From: Chlamydiales bacterium
GTDB lineage: Bacteria; Chlamydiota; Chlamydiia; Chlamydiales; JAJFMA01
DNA length: 64,000 nt
Assembly (NCBI GenBank): GCA_030679955.1
Contig: JAUXSF010000036.1
Coordinates: 78,131 to 142,130, forward strand
Direction: 5' to 3'
Below the pieces are notes generated by a model. The model searched no databases. It was not told where the DNA came from and was given only the letters and a program-made list of their open reading frames with translations. This document shows, piece by piece, positions 44,694 through 53,449 of the stretch. Both the position numbers and the translations under genes were made by a program. Position 1 is the stretch's first letter; the number at the start of each line of letters is the position of its first letter.

Positions 44694-46049
44694 CTATATT
44701 AAGTTCGCAGCAACATGTCTTGAGTTTTTCAACCAATGCGCCCGCCAGTAGAAAATAATAAAATCGATGAAGTTTGATAAACTTAGCACGATCCAAAAAT
44801 CATCTGGCGAAATCATAAATATGTTTACAGCAATGTACATCAAGCTAAAGACATTAATCCAACTCGTCAGTCCTGTATAGAGCATAAATTTAGTGTCTTT
44901 GAAGGTCAAAACATAGCTGATTGGTATGGTAGTAAAATTCCAAAAAACAAAGGCCAACCATAGACCAAAGAATATCTTACCGATGGAGGTTGATGTCAGT
45001 GCAATACCTGGAAATAGTAGATGGAAGGTGGCATCTGGAAAGATCAACATTGGAATAGTAAACACTCCAATAATAATAAGTACGATCAGTCGAGCGGATT
45101 TTTCAGCATTGGCAAATAGGTGTACTCTCTTGGCTCCTAACATGTTGGCAAGCACTGTGGTGAAAGCTTGGCTTAGAGCATCGCCTATGAAAGGCAGGAA
45201 GAGGCCTATAGCGCTTCCGACCGACCAAATGAGTAGGTAATCGCCTTCCTTCTCAATCATCATGTGCGCCATGGTTGCCCAGCAGAAAAAAATTGATATG
45301 CGGTTCAGAGCCCTTAGGAGGCCTGGATAGATGCAATCCCAGAATAGAGCTGGTTGAAAATGCCAGTTCCATGTGCCGAATAGACGTGCATTTTTCTCGG
45401 AAAGAAAGTTAGCTGCGAGAATCAGGCAGTACCCCCCTTGAGCAATCAGTGTTCCTAACGCACCACCGATTAAACCCAAGGGCGGCAGCCATTCTCCCAA
45501 ACCAAAAACAAAACAGTACACGAGCAAAATATTTGTGAGTTGCGAAAAAAGTGTTGTAAACAGGATCAGCCGAGTTTTACCGCGCCCTAGCATAAAGCAT
45601 GATAGACATGCACCTAATGGATAGAGAAAGTTCATAGACATTAGGCAGTAGAAGTAGGGCAGAGCCGATTCCCCTAGAACCGTGCTATCGAAGTAAAGTT
45701 GTCCAAACAGCAAACTAATTGGCAAAGTAACAATCATAGAAAACAGGCTAAACCAGATGAATTGCCATACGTTCTGGCCGATGTTGATTAATTTACTGGC
45801 ACCGTACAGCCTACCTACATAGACCTGAGCCATCATGGCAAGCGAAATACAAGGACCTTGAAAAATTCGATAGACGTAGGTGGCATTCACCGCAGATTCC
45901 ATCGCTAACGTTGAAAGGCGGGCAAAAAAGAGCCTTTCCACGAATAACATTAGGCTGGCTGAAAATGTCATTAGCGCTATGGGCAAAAACAAGACGACAA
46001 TCTCTTTAATCTCTCCGTTGAAGGTCGTTTTGTTTTCGATAGCGTTCAT
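44694..46049 (-). CDS. MATE-family multidrug/solute transporter
   Basis: A 451-residue protein with twelve hydrophobic segments and the MATE layout: a first half starting IKEIVVLFLPIALMTFSASLM, a repeat-like second half after about 230, and the conserved Pro/Gly-rich helix 7 region. It would extrude cations or drugs using Na+ or H+. The start is ATG 46049-46047, which shares its A with the TGA of the upstream gene (TGATG), so the upstream in-frame extension to 46310 is not used. The tight coupling with an oligopeptide-binding fusion gene suggests a shared substrate path. Confidence 0.85.
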   Translation of the reverse strand: MNAIENKTTFNGEIKEIVVLFLPIALMTFSASLMLFVERLFFARLSTLAMESAVNATYVYRIFQGPCISLAMMAQVYVGRLYGASKLINIGQNVWQFIWFSLFSMIVTLPISLLFGQLYFDSTVLGESALPYFYCLMSMNFLYPLGACLSCFMLGRGKTRLILFTTLFSQLTNILLVYCFVFGLGEWLPPLGLIGGALGTLIAQGGYCLILAANFLSEKNARLFGTWNWHFQPALFWDCIYPGLLRALNRISIFFCWATMAHMMIEKEGDYLLIWSVGSAIGLFLPFIGDALSQAFTTVLANMLGAKRVHLFANAEKSARLIVLIIIGVFTIPMLIFPDATFHLLFPGIALTSTSIGKIFFGLWLAFVFWNFTTIPISYVLTFKDTKFMLYTGLTSWINVFSLMYIAVNIFMISPDDFWIVLSLSNFIDFIIFYWRAHWLKNSRHVAANLI

Positions 46050-49000
46050 CAGCCACCGAATGTCGTTGGAAAGTTCATCTTTTCTACTGTCTCCATTTGA
46101 TAGGAGCTCCTGGCAATGTCGAACGAGTGATGTAGGACCGTTTGTAAGTTCTGTCGAACCAAGGCCTGGTAAGGCTGGTAGTATAATGGGATAATAGGCA
46201 TTTTTTGACAAATTTTTTCTTCCGCACATTTTAAAAGAGCGGCTCGTTGCGACTGATCGGCTTCTTGATCGCTTAGTTGAAGCCAGTGCTGGAACAGCGG
46301 GTCTTCCCACTTTGAGAAGTTGATCTCTTCTTGGGCATATCTAAAGGCATTTAATGTCATTATCGGATCATTAATACGGGGGATGCAATGCAGCAAGCAC
46401 ATATCGAAATCACCACGTGTCAATTTGGAAAAGAGTGAGTTCCAATTGTGAGCTTTGAGGTGAAGATCAATATCAAGAAAGTCGCGCAGCTGTTGTCTTA
46501 GCCTAAGGGCGATTTCTTCTCTGATACTACCTTTGTACAGCATCAAATTTAGCGATGACAGTTCCTTTTTTGACATGCCTAGTTCGTCCAGACCCTCTTG
46601 AAGGAGTTGCTGAGCCTTAGCGATATCTTGTTGTGGGAAGAAGACATTGGGTACATGCCCTTTGCGCGGCACTAATGCCGAGAAGGCGGGCGACAAAGGC
46701 ATAAAGGTGTCGGAGGTTAATTGGGAGCGGTTGATCGCATAGCCAAAAGCTTGCCTAATTTTATCGTGATGAAATGGCGAATGCATGGTGTTAAAGACGA
46801 ACCAGCAAGTGGATGCATTGGTAACCGATATTTTGCGTTCATCGGGTCTTGGAGCGTAAAAAGGATGCCAACCTCCGAACGGGTTACCAATCCAGTCCAG
46901 CTCGCCCTTTCGAAAGGCTTGTAGAGCTTGATGAGCGTTAATTTGCGTCATCAGTACTTCATCTAACGACAGGGTTGCTTTATCCCAATAGTTAGGATTT
47001 CGGACGAGCCTGTAGGTTTGGTGAGCTGGATCATTGACGGCAAGTTGGAAAGGCCCGTTACAAGGGTAGCTTGTTCCTACTTGATAAGGCCATTGAGGAT
47101 ATTTTTGGTCTATTGATCGCCTTACAGGATAGTATAGAGGCTGCGCAGTCAATTCTAAAAAGTAAGGTGTTGGATGTGCTAGTTCAACCTTAAGGGTGCG
47201 TTCATCTAAGGCGCAGATACCAATACAATCGACATCAACTTTTCCTTCCTTAGCTTCTTTGGCGTATTTGATAGGGTCAAAGAGGTAAGCGAAGGTTGTC
47301 TTGAAATCTAGTGAGAGAATTTTTTTCCACGAATACTCAAAGTCGTGAGCAGAGACAGGAGCGCCATCATTCCAATGCGTTTCACGAAGCTTGAACGTAT
47401 AGCACTTTTTATCTTCGGATATATCGATGCGTTCAGCTGCTCCAAGCTCCACATTACCTTCGTGATCAAAGCGAGTCAGCCCTTCAAATAGAAGGCGAAG
47501 GGTTTCACTTGAGTAGAAGTCTCCTCCTACTCGCGGATCTAAAGAAACCAACGCATGCTCCACACCAACGCGCAAGATTTGGCGTTTTTTTATGCTTTGG
47601 TGATGCTCATACAGTGTATCATGTAGTGTTTTGATAAACGACGTAGCCTGCTGATCGCTGGGAATCACCGCATGAAAGAACACGCCTTCTGGAATGTCGA
47701 TCATGGTGTATGTGAGGTTTCGCGTTTGCAGGTCATGACTGTCAATGAAACCTAGGATCGTTTCTCTCCAGGAAGAACCATTCCCTTTCACGGCGATAAA
47801 GATGTCGTCAGCAGTTTCAAGTACGTCGTAGGTATAGGGAGTGGCTTTCTCCAGCTTCTTACTGCGAATATCCAGGAAATGCTGAAATAACGTGCATAGC
47901 GTGTCACACTTGAGTAAAGCTTGTTTCTCAAGTGGTGTAAGAGCATAAAAGAAGGTTTCCATCAGTTCAGAATCGTATCGGGAAACAAGCGGAAAACGCT
48001 TCTTAAAGTCATCCAACAACTCATGCTGCTTAATAAGACTACCACCATTGTAATCTCTAAAATCTCCGATGGCTGTTCGGATAAGGGATGCTGCTTTTTG
48101 GCGACTGGTATAGAAGTCCAATGAACCATCCGATCTGACAAAGGATAGATCCCTTGGTAGATGTAAACGGAAGATATGTGCCTCAATCGAGTGTTCTTTC
48201 AGGTGCCTAACCGTGATAGTGCGCTCAGAAACAAAGAGGCATTCCTGGCATAAACTGAACTGTTGGTGGAGTGGAGTGCGTCCTGGAGCAGATGCGTTAA
48301 CTAGGACAACGAGGAAGACTATTTCTTCTTGCGATTGATGTTCAAACGAGATCCAGGCTTGAGGGATATCGTCGATGGAATAGATTTCCCGGCTCAGAGT
48401 GAGGATAGTTTTATAAACCTCCTCCTCATTGCGTCTCATGAATACTGTTGGTGCTAGCTTTTGAAAGCTGCCACGGATCTGCTTGTCAAGATTGCTCTCA
48501 AGGCTGTTGCGTTCATCCAACGAGAAAAAGCAGCTATCTTTCTTTTCAATTTCGAAATAGATGATCTTGAGATTTTTGTTGGGAAGCACATGGCAGTAGG
48601 AGCTTTCCTTAACGATTTTGAATTCCGAATGGTTTTTTTGTAGCACCAATAGGATGTTTTCTTCGTCGAATAGCTCGTAGCGATCTGTCAAATTAAAGCC
48701 AATTAGGCATCCCAAAACAGACTTCGAAGAGAATGGGAATGTCAGCTGTGTAGGGATCCACTTGATTTCAAGATGTCGTACATGGGGTGATGCTGCGAAG
48801 GATCGCTGTAGGGTTTTCTGCATGAAATGGATGGATAGAATGAGTCGCTCCAAATGCGAAGCATTCCGATGATCTAAGAATTTCTTAGTCGCCAGCGAAT
48901 ACAGAAGGGTCAGACCATTAAAGATTAAGTCATCCTTATGGATCGGAAAGCGCTGTTGCCACTGCTGTAGCTTTTCATAAACCGAAAAAAATGAGAAATG

Positions 49001-49075
49001 AAACGGGAGGTGCACACCATCAGAGACGACATCGTCTTGATTTGAGACAAATGTGTTTAATTTAATTTTAACCAC
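46049..49075 (-). CDS. Fusion of a 500-residue novel domain with an OppA-type (SBP_bac_5) domain
   Basis: A 1008-residue protein. From residue about 500 to the end it is a family 5 extracellular solute-binding protein (ILRVGVEHALVSLDPRVG, then RLLFEGLTRFD, KLRETHWNDGAPVSAHDFEYSW and RLVRNPNYWD), about the length of OppA without its signal peptide. The first 500 residues (for example FYTSRQKAASLIRTAIGDFR) belong to no family I recognise. There is no N-terminal signal peptide, so the binding domain is either cytoplasmic or exported otherwise. It shares the TGATG overlap with the MATE gene. No ABC permease or ATPase genes are near. Confidence 0.85.
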   Translation of the reverse strand: MVKIKLNTFVSNQDDVVSDGVHLPFHFSFFSVYEKLQQWQQRFPIHKDDLIFNGLTLLYSLATKKFLDHRNASHLERLILSIHFMQKTLQRSFAASPHVRHLEIKWIPTQLTFPFSSKSVLGCLIGFNLTDRYELFDEENILLVLQKNHSEFKIVKESSYCHVLPNKNLKIIYFEIEKKDSCFFSLDERNSLESNLDKQIRGSFQKLAPTVFMRRNEEEVYKTILTLSREIYSIDDIPQAWISFEHQSQEEIVFLVVLVNASAPGRTPLHQQFSLCQECLFVSERTITVRHLKEHSIEAHIFRLHLPRDLSFVRSDGSLDFYTSRQKAASLIRTAIGDFRDYNGGSLIKQHELLDDFKKRFPLVSRYDSELMETFFYALTPLEKQALLKCDTLCTLFQHFLDIRSKKLEKATPYTYDVLETADDIFIAVKGNGSSWRETILGFIDSHDLQTRNLTYTMIDIPEGVFFHAVIPSDQQATSFIKTLHDTLYEHHQSIKKRQILRVGVEHALVSLDPRVGGDFYSSETLRLLFEGLTRFDHEGNVELGAAERIDISEDKKCYTFKLRETHWNDGAPVSAHDFEYSWKKILSLDFKTTFAYLFDPIKYAKEAKEGKVDVDCIGICALDERTLKVELAHPTPYFLELTAQPLYYPVRRSIDQKYPQWPYQVGTSYPCNGPFQLAVNDPAHQTYRLVRNPNYWDKATLSLDEVLMTQINAHQALQAFRKGELDWIGNPFGGWHPFYAPRPDERKISVTNASTCWFVFNTMHSPFHHDKIRQAFGYAINRSQLTSDTFMPLSPAFSALVPRKGHVPNVFFPQQDIAKAQQLLQEGLDELGMSKKELSSLNLMLYKGSIREEIALRLRQQLRDFLDIDLHLKAHNWNSLFSKLTRGDFDMCLLHCIPRINDPIMTLNAFRYAQEEINFSKWEDPLFQHWLQLSDQEADQSQRAALLKCAEEKICQKMPIIPLYYQPYQALVRQNLQTVLHHSFDIARSSYQMETVEKMNFPTTFGG

Positions 49076-49570
49076 AGTGAAAGTTTACTGCCTTTTGCAA
49101 AATTGTCAACAAAGTAGATTTCTTTTAAAGAATATGGCCTAACAGGATAGGCAGGCATACGTATCAACCTAATTATGAAAAAATGAGCCTAATAATTTAA
49201 TTATAAATGATTTGCGCCTCGCGTTGGCTCTGTGGAGTATATGAAAAGTGCTTTGCAGCTAATCGCGAAGCGATGTAAGTGTGATAGCCCCATGTGAAGA
49301 ACGACGCGCAGCGGCGTTCGAACGTGGGGAAAAGCGCCAAAAAACATTCCAGCCGCACAGCGGCGTAAGATATATCAGGATAGGGTCTTTCGCCGCTACC
49401 GCGGCTCAAACTTCTGGGTGCAATATTCCCCACGTTCGTCCGCCGCTACGCGTCGTTCTTCACATGGGGCTATCACACTTACATCGCTTCGCGATTAGCT
49501 GCAGAAAGTCATCTGCCTTGGAATTATTTCTTGGTGTTTGCTAGAGTGTCGCTTTGGTTAGGAGGCAGCT
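49076..49570. repeat. Intergenic region with 248-bp near-perfect palindromic element (49255-49502)
   Basis: Arms 49255-49330 and 49427-49502 are 76 bp each and complementary with only about three mismatches; the 96-base loop contains further small hairpins (CCGCACAGCGG, CGCCGCTACCGCGG). The element begins and ends with GCAGCTAATCGCGAAGCGA and its complement. No gene lies inside. It sits between the divergent OppA-fusion and respiratory genes. Outside it, 49076-49254 holds the short motif at 49150-49173 and otherwise only AT-rich DNA. Confidence 0.93.
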
Positions 49571-51403
49571 GTGGTCCAAGACTTTGACGAGGCTTATAAA
49601 GAGCTTTACGACGTCACAATTCCGGACATTGATTATTATCTGCGTCAGATTGACTGCCGTGATGGCTGTCCCGTTAATACGGACGGCAGAGGCTACATGT
49701 TGGCTATTCACGCCGGGCGTTTGATGGAAGGCTACCGCATTGCCCGTGGACCGAATCCCTTTGCCTCTATTTGTGGAATGATCTGCGGGGCTCCCTGCGA
49801 GATAGCGTGTCGTCGCGATCGCGTAGATAAAACGTTAACGATACGAGCGCAAAAACGTTATTTGGATGAATGGTTTGGCCAGGATCAGGAAGCTCTAAAT
49901 CGCTCTCTAGAGTATAGCTATGCGCGAGGATCGACAAAACCTACTCCTAACGGATTAAAGGTAGCCTGTATTGGCGCTGGAGTTGCTTCATTAACGACAG
50001 CACACGACCTTTTGCGTCTAGGCTATGCTGTTGATGTCTTTGAGATGATGGCTGAGCCTGGTGGCATGCTTACTTATGGCGTTCCAACCTATCGCCTCAA
50101 GAACAAGCTAGCCATAACAGAATGCCGAGCCATCGAACACCTTGGTGCAAAAGTCTACTATAACACCAAAGTAGGTCGTGACATCACCATGAACGACCTC
50201 GAGAGAGATTACGATGCGATCTTTATTGGCATTGGATTGTGGAAATCTAGAGACCTTCCTATTCCCGGAGCTAATGAGCCAGATGTCATTCGCGGTGTAG
50301 AATATTTGCGCGTTCTCTGTGCTGACAACAAATGGGCTATCGGCAAGGAAATTGTCGTAGTCGGTGGCGGTAACGTTGCCTTTGACGTTGCTCGGTCTTC
50401 GGTGCGTAACGGCGCAAAAAAAGTCACTATGGTTTGCCTTGAGTCGCGCGATGAGCAAACTGCGGACGAGTTCGAGATCGAAGATGGCATGGAAGAAGGC
50501 ATCACCATCATTAACCGCGTGGGTCCCATGGCGGTTGAGCGAGATGCTGATGGCAAAATAACAGGTTTAAAAGTTCAGCAGATTTACAGCCTATTCGATC
50601 ATCAAGGACGATTCGCTCCAAAATTTGTGCCAAACGCTGAAATCATTGTTCCTTGCGATACGCTTGCCCTAGCCATTGGGCAGGCAATGGACACAGCGAT
50701 TTTTGACGGCTGGGATAAGCGTAGCCAGCTAGTTCTGGACCGTGGGTTAATTAAAACAGAACGAGGCACTGGTCGCACATCGGTCCCTAAAGTCTATAGT
50801 GGTGGCGATGTTGGTTTTGGCCCTGCCTTGTTTATTACTGCCATTCGTCATGGTCAGGAAGCTGCACGTGCCATCGACACCGACTTGCGCGGCACCCAGC
50901 CTTATCGCGAATACTTGGCTGAGTTCACACAAATCAATCCCATGCGCGACAAGGACTACCTTAGAACTGGCTGGGCTCTGCCTACCTCGCAACCAGCTGA
51001 CCAACGCAAGAATAATTGGGAATATGTCGAGAACAACTACACTGATGCTGAGGTTCACCAGCAGGCAAATCGCTGTCTGCAGTGCCACGTGTCGCCTGTC
51101 TTTGATGGAACTTTATGCATCAAGTGCAATGGCTGTGTCGACGTATGCCCGACCAACTGTTTGATGCAGGTCCCCGTTAGTAAGGTAAACCTAGATGTTG
51201 GCGAAGGTAACGTACGTGTCGCTGTCGACAACTTTTATGGCGTGGATTCAGCTTCCATGAATAATGCCGAGCTTGCGTTAATGGGTACGATCATGATGAA
51301 GGATGAAGATCTTTGCATCCGCTGTGGACTGTGCGCAGAAAAGTGTCCAACGCAGGCAGTAACAATGGATGCGATGAATTATTCCTTTAGGTGGATAGGA
51401 TAG
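49571..51403 (+). CDS. GltD-like FAD/NAD(P) oxidoreductase with [4Fe-4S] domains
   Basis: The 610-residue protein has a DHPOX-type N-terminal Fe-S domain with Cys in CRDGCPVNT and FASICGMICGAPCEIACRR, an FAD-binding site (CIGAGVASLTTAHDLL, near 138; GVAS where GPAG is usual), an NAD(P) site VVVGGGNVAFDVA near 262, and a C-terminal pair of ferredoxin-like clusters, CIKCNGCVDVCP and CIRCGLCAEKCP. It resembles GltD but with no glutamate synthase large subunit here. It opens the Rieske/cytochrome b operon, so it probably exchanges electrons between NAD(P)H and that complex. GTG 49571 has AGGAGG upstream; its stop overlaps ccoS by one base. Confidence 0.9.
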   Translation: MVQDFDEAYKELYDVTIPDIDYYLRQIDCRDGCPVNTDGRGYMLAIHAGRLMEGYRIARGPNPFASICGMICGAPCEIACRRDRVDKTLTIRAQKRYLDEWFGQDQEALNRSLEYSYARGSTKPTPNGLKVACIGAGVASLTTAHDLLRLGYAVDVFEMMAEPGGMLTYGVPTYRLKNKLAITECRAIEHLGAKVYYNTKVGRDITMNDLERDYDAIFIGIGLWKSRDLPIPGANEPDVIRGVEYLRVLCADNKWAIGKEIVVVGGGNVAFDVARSSVRNGAKKVTMVCLESRDEQTADEFEIEDGMEEGITIINRVGPMAVERDADGKITGLKVQQIYSLFDHQGRFAPKFVPNAEIIVPCDTLALAIGQAMDTAIFDGWDKRSQLVLDRGLIKTERGTGRTSVPKVYSGGDVGFGPALFITAIRHGQEAARAIDTDLRGTQPYREYLAEFTQINPMRDKDYLRTGWALPTSQPADQRKNNWEYVENNYTDAEVHQQANRCLQCHVSPVFDGTLCIKCNGCVDVCPTNCLMQVPVSKVNLDVGEGNVRVAVDNFYGVDSASMNNAELALMGTIMMKDEDLCIRCGLCAEKCPTQAVTMDAMNYSFRWIG

Positions 51404-51549
51404 TGCTGTTAGATATTTTGGTCACCTTAGCCGCTGGTTTTTCAGGTTTGATTGTCTTTTTCTATTACTGGAGGAAGGGGCAGTTCGACGATTGTGAGGA
51501 TGTGAAGTACCAAATGTTTCGCGATGAAGAGGACGAGAATTCAAAGTAA
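51403..51549 (+). CDS. ccoS: cbb3-type oxidase assembly protein CcoS
   Basis: A 48-residue protein, too short for most gene callers. It has one membrane span (LVTLAAGFSGLIVFFYYW) followed by KGQFDDCEDVKYQMFRDEED, which is the hallmark CcoS tail (G-Q-F-D-D-x-E followed by acidic residues). CcoS is required for cofactor insertion in cbb3 oxidases. GTG 51403 overlaps the TAG of the oxidoreductase gene; 38 bases separate it from the Rieske gene. Confidence 0.85.
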   Translation: MLLDILVTLAAGFSGLIVFFYYWRKGQFDDCEDVKYQMFRDEEDENSK

Positions 51550-51587
51550 TGGTATGTATATACCTTAAAAAATAAATGGACTAGTTC

Positions 51588-52097
51588 ATGCCCAAGTTAC
51601 GCAATTCTCTAAAGGTTGATTCGGATGACAAGGATCCTCGCATCTCCCGACGCTCTTTTTTAGCGTTGTTAGGAGTAGGGGTTGGTGTTGGAGCTCTGCA
51701 TCTTGTTGGGGCTTCCATGTTGGGTTTTTTGTATCCTAATGCCATGAAGATACCTCCCAGCACCTTTTCACTAGGTAGACCAGAAGAAGTTCTGTCCCGC
51801 GAAGGCAAATTATTTATACCTAAACAAAAAGCCTTCGTAGAAACAGCAAATGGCAAAGTTCGCGTGCAGACAGCGGTATGTACTCATTTGGGATGTACTG
51901 TCAATGCTGTGGAAACGGGTTATCAATGCCCCTGCCACGGCTCAACATATGATTTAGTAGGACGTAACACGGGTGGACCCGCGCCGAAACCCCTTGTCTA
52001 CTTTAAAGTTTTTAAAGGAGCCTCGGGGGAAATAATGTGTAACAAGGCTGTTACAACATTAGAAGCTGACGAAGCGTGGTTCACACCAACTGTATAA
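51588..52097 (+). CDS. Rieske iron-sulfur protein with Tat signal
   Basis: The 169-residue protein carries the [2Fe-2S] ligands CTHLGC (near 109) and CPCHGS (near 125), the two boxes of bc1/b6f-type Rieske proteins. Its N-terminus, [17 protein letters not shown], is a Tat signal that serves as the membrane anchor, matching tatA/tatC at 14.2-15.2 kb. It transfers electrons from quinol at the Qo site to cytochrome c. It precedes cytochrome b by ten bases. Confidence 0.95.
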   Translation: MPKLRNSLKVDSDDKDPRISRRSFLALLGVGVGVGALHLVGASMLGFLYPNAMKIPPSTFSLGRPEEVLSREGKLFIPKQKAFVETANGKVRVQTAVCTHLGCTVNAVETGYQCPCHGSTYDLVGRNTGGPAPKPLVYFKVFKGASGEIMCNKAVTTLEADEAWFTPTV

Positions 52098-52107
52098 AAG
52101 AGGACCT

Positions 52108-53433
52108 ATGGCTGTATTTCAGGGAAAGCCAAGGGAAACATGGGCGGAGTATATCGCCAATTTGCCCAGGCTGATACTGCGATCCATTTTCCGACACAAC
52201 TATCCCAACAACGATGTGGATCGCTCTGAAGTTGTCTTTAAGAACTTCTTTCTGCACTTTCATCCCGTTAAATGTCATAAAAACAGCATTGATCCCTTCT
52301 ACACATTGGGTTTAGGGGCCATTTCGACTAGTTTGTTTTTGATTCTTACTTGGACTGGTGTGGTGCTGATGTTTTACTACATCCCTACAGTCGACCGTGC
52401 TTATGACATTATGAAAGACTGGCAAGATACCACGCCATTTGCCCAGATGTATCGTAACATGCACCGATGGGCAGCGCACTTAATGGTCATGTTCGTCATG
52501 CTTCATATGTCGCGCGTCTTTTATACCGGTTCATATAAGGGCGAAAGGCGGTTCAATTGGGTCATAGGCGTCATGCTCATGCTCCTAACTCTATTTTTAT
52601 CCTTTACAGGCTACCTGTTGCCATGGGACCAGCTAGCTTTCTGGGCTATTACCGTGGGCTCTGAAATTGCCGGCTATGCGCCCAGCCTTCCGGGTTTTGA
52701 GTACAACATCAACCGCATTATGCTCTTGGCCTCGACCAATGTCGGCCAGGACGCTCTTATTCGCTTCTATGTGCTCCATGTTATGGTGTTGCCATTATTT
52801 GCCGGTATCTTGATTGGCGTTCACTTTTGGCGCATTCGTAAGGATGGTGGTTTGTCAAGACCTCCAGATAAAATTCGCCCCGACCCGTTACGCGTTGTTC
52901 AGCGTTCGGATACGAAAGAGGTCTTTGCGCCTGGCGTGAAGCGGACTTATGGCTTGATGGAGCTCGTACGAGGAACCTGTCCCACAGTGGATAAAGGGCC
53001 ATACAATTTTGTGTTCACATGGCCTAATTTGCTGCGTGCTGAGATGGTGGCATTTCTTTTCACGTTAGTATTGGTCATGGGCTTGTCGTTGATCGATGCG
53101 CCTTTGGAAGAGCCGGCAAATCCGACTAAACCTCCCAACCCCTCTAAAGCCCCCTGGTATTTCTTGGGCTTGCAGGAAATGGTGGCATATAGTGCCTTTT
53201 GGGGCGGTGTAGGTATTCCGACACTTATGGCAATTGGCTTGATGGTAATTCCTTACATCGACCGCAACCCTTATGGCTCGGGATATTGGTTCCATCGCAG
53301 CCGCTATTTTGCCATATTCCTGTGGACCGCCTTTATGACCTCACAGGGAATCTTGATCGTTATTGGAACATTCTTCAGAGGGGCGAACTGGGGATGGATT
53401 TGGCCATGGACAGAAACTTTTGCCCGGCATTAG
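52108..53433 (+). CDS. Cytochrome b (Rieske/cytochrome b complex)
   Basis: The 441-residue protein combines cytochrome b6-like and subunit IV-like halves. Haem ligands are visible as HRWAAHLMVMFVMLH (13 residues between the outer His) and HVMVLPLFAGILIGVH (14 residues between), the latter spacing being b6f-like. In the Qo region, KAPWYFLGLQEM stands where most family members have PEWY, that is, PWYF without the Glu at the usual position. Eight or so membrane spans. It follows the Rieske gene and precedes the seven-haem cytochrome. Confidence 0.95.
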   Translation: MAVFQGKPRETWAEYIANLPRLILRSIFRHNYPNNDVDRSEVVFKNFFLHFHPVKCHKNSIDPFYTLGLGAISTSLFLILTWTGVVLMFYYIPTVDRAYDIMKDWQDTTPFAQMYRNMHRWAAHLMVMFVMLHMSRVFYTGSYKGERRFNWVIGVMLMLLTLFLSFTGYLLPWDQLAFWAITVGSEIAGYAPSLPGFEYNINRIMLLASTNVGQDALIRFYVLHVMVLPLFAGILIGVHFWRIRKDGGLSRPPDKIRPDPLRVVQRSDTKEVFAPGVKRTYGLMELVRGTCPTVDKGPYNFVFTWPNLLRAEMVAFLFTLVLVMGLSLIDAPLEEPANPTKPPNPSKAPWYFLGLQEMVAYSAFWGGVGIPTLMAIGLMVIPYIDRNPYGSGYWFHRSRYFAIFLWTAFMTSQGILIVIGTFFRGANWGWIWPWTETFARH

Positions 53434-53449
53434 GTAACTGGAGAAATTA

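Noticed and set aside
46050..46310. N-terminal extension of the MATE protein
   Set aside because: The upstream in-frame stretch lies in the 3' end of the OppA-fusion gene and is Ser/Arg/Pro-rich; the TGATG overlap gives a natural start.
49197..49544. Arg/Cys-rich open frames of 78-87 codons in the palindrome
   Set aside because: They lie wholly in the inverted repeat, on both strands, without ribosome-binding sites.
49571..51403. Glutamate synthase small subunit
   Set aside because: GltD-like, but there is no gltB, an additional ferredoxin-type domain is present and the gene belongs to the respiratory operon.
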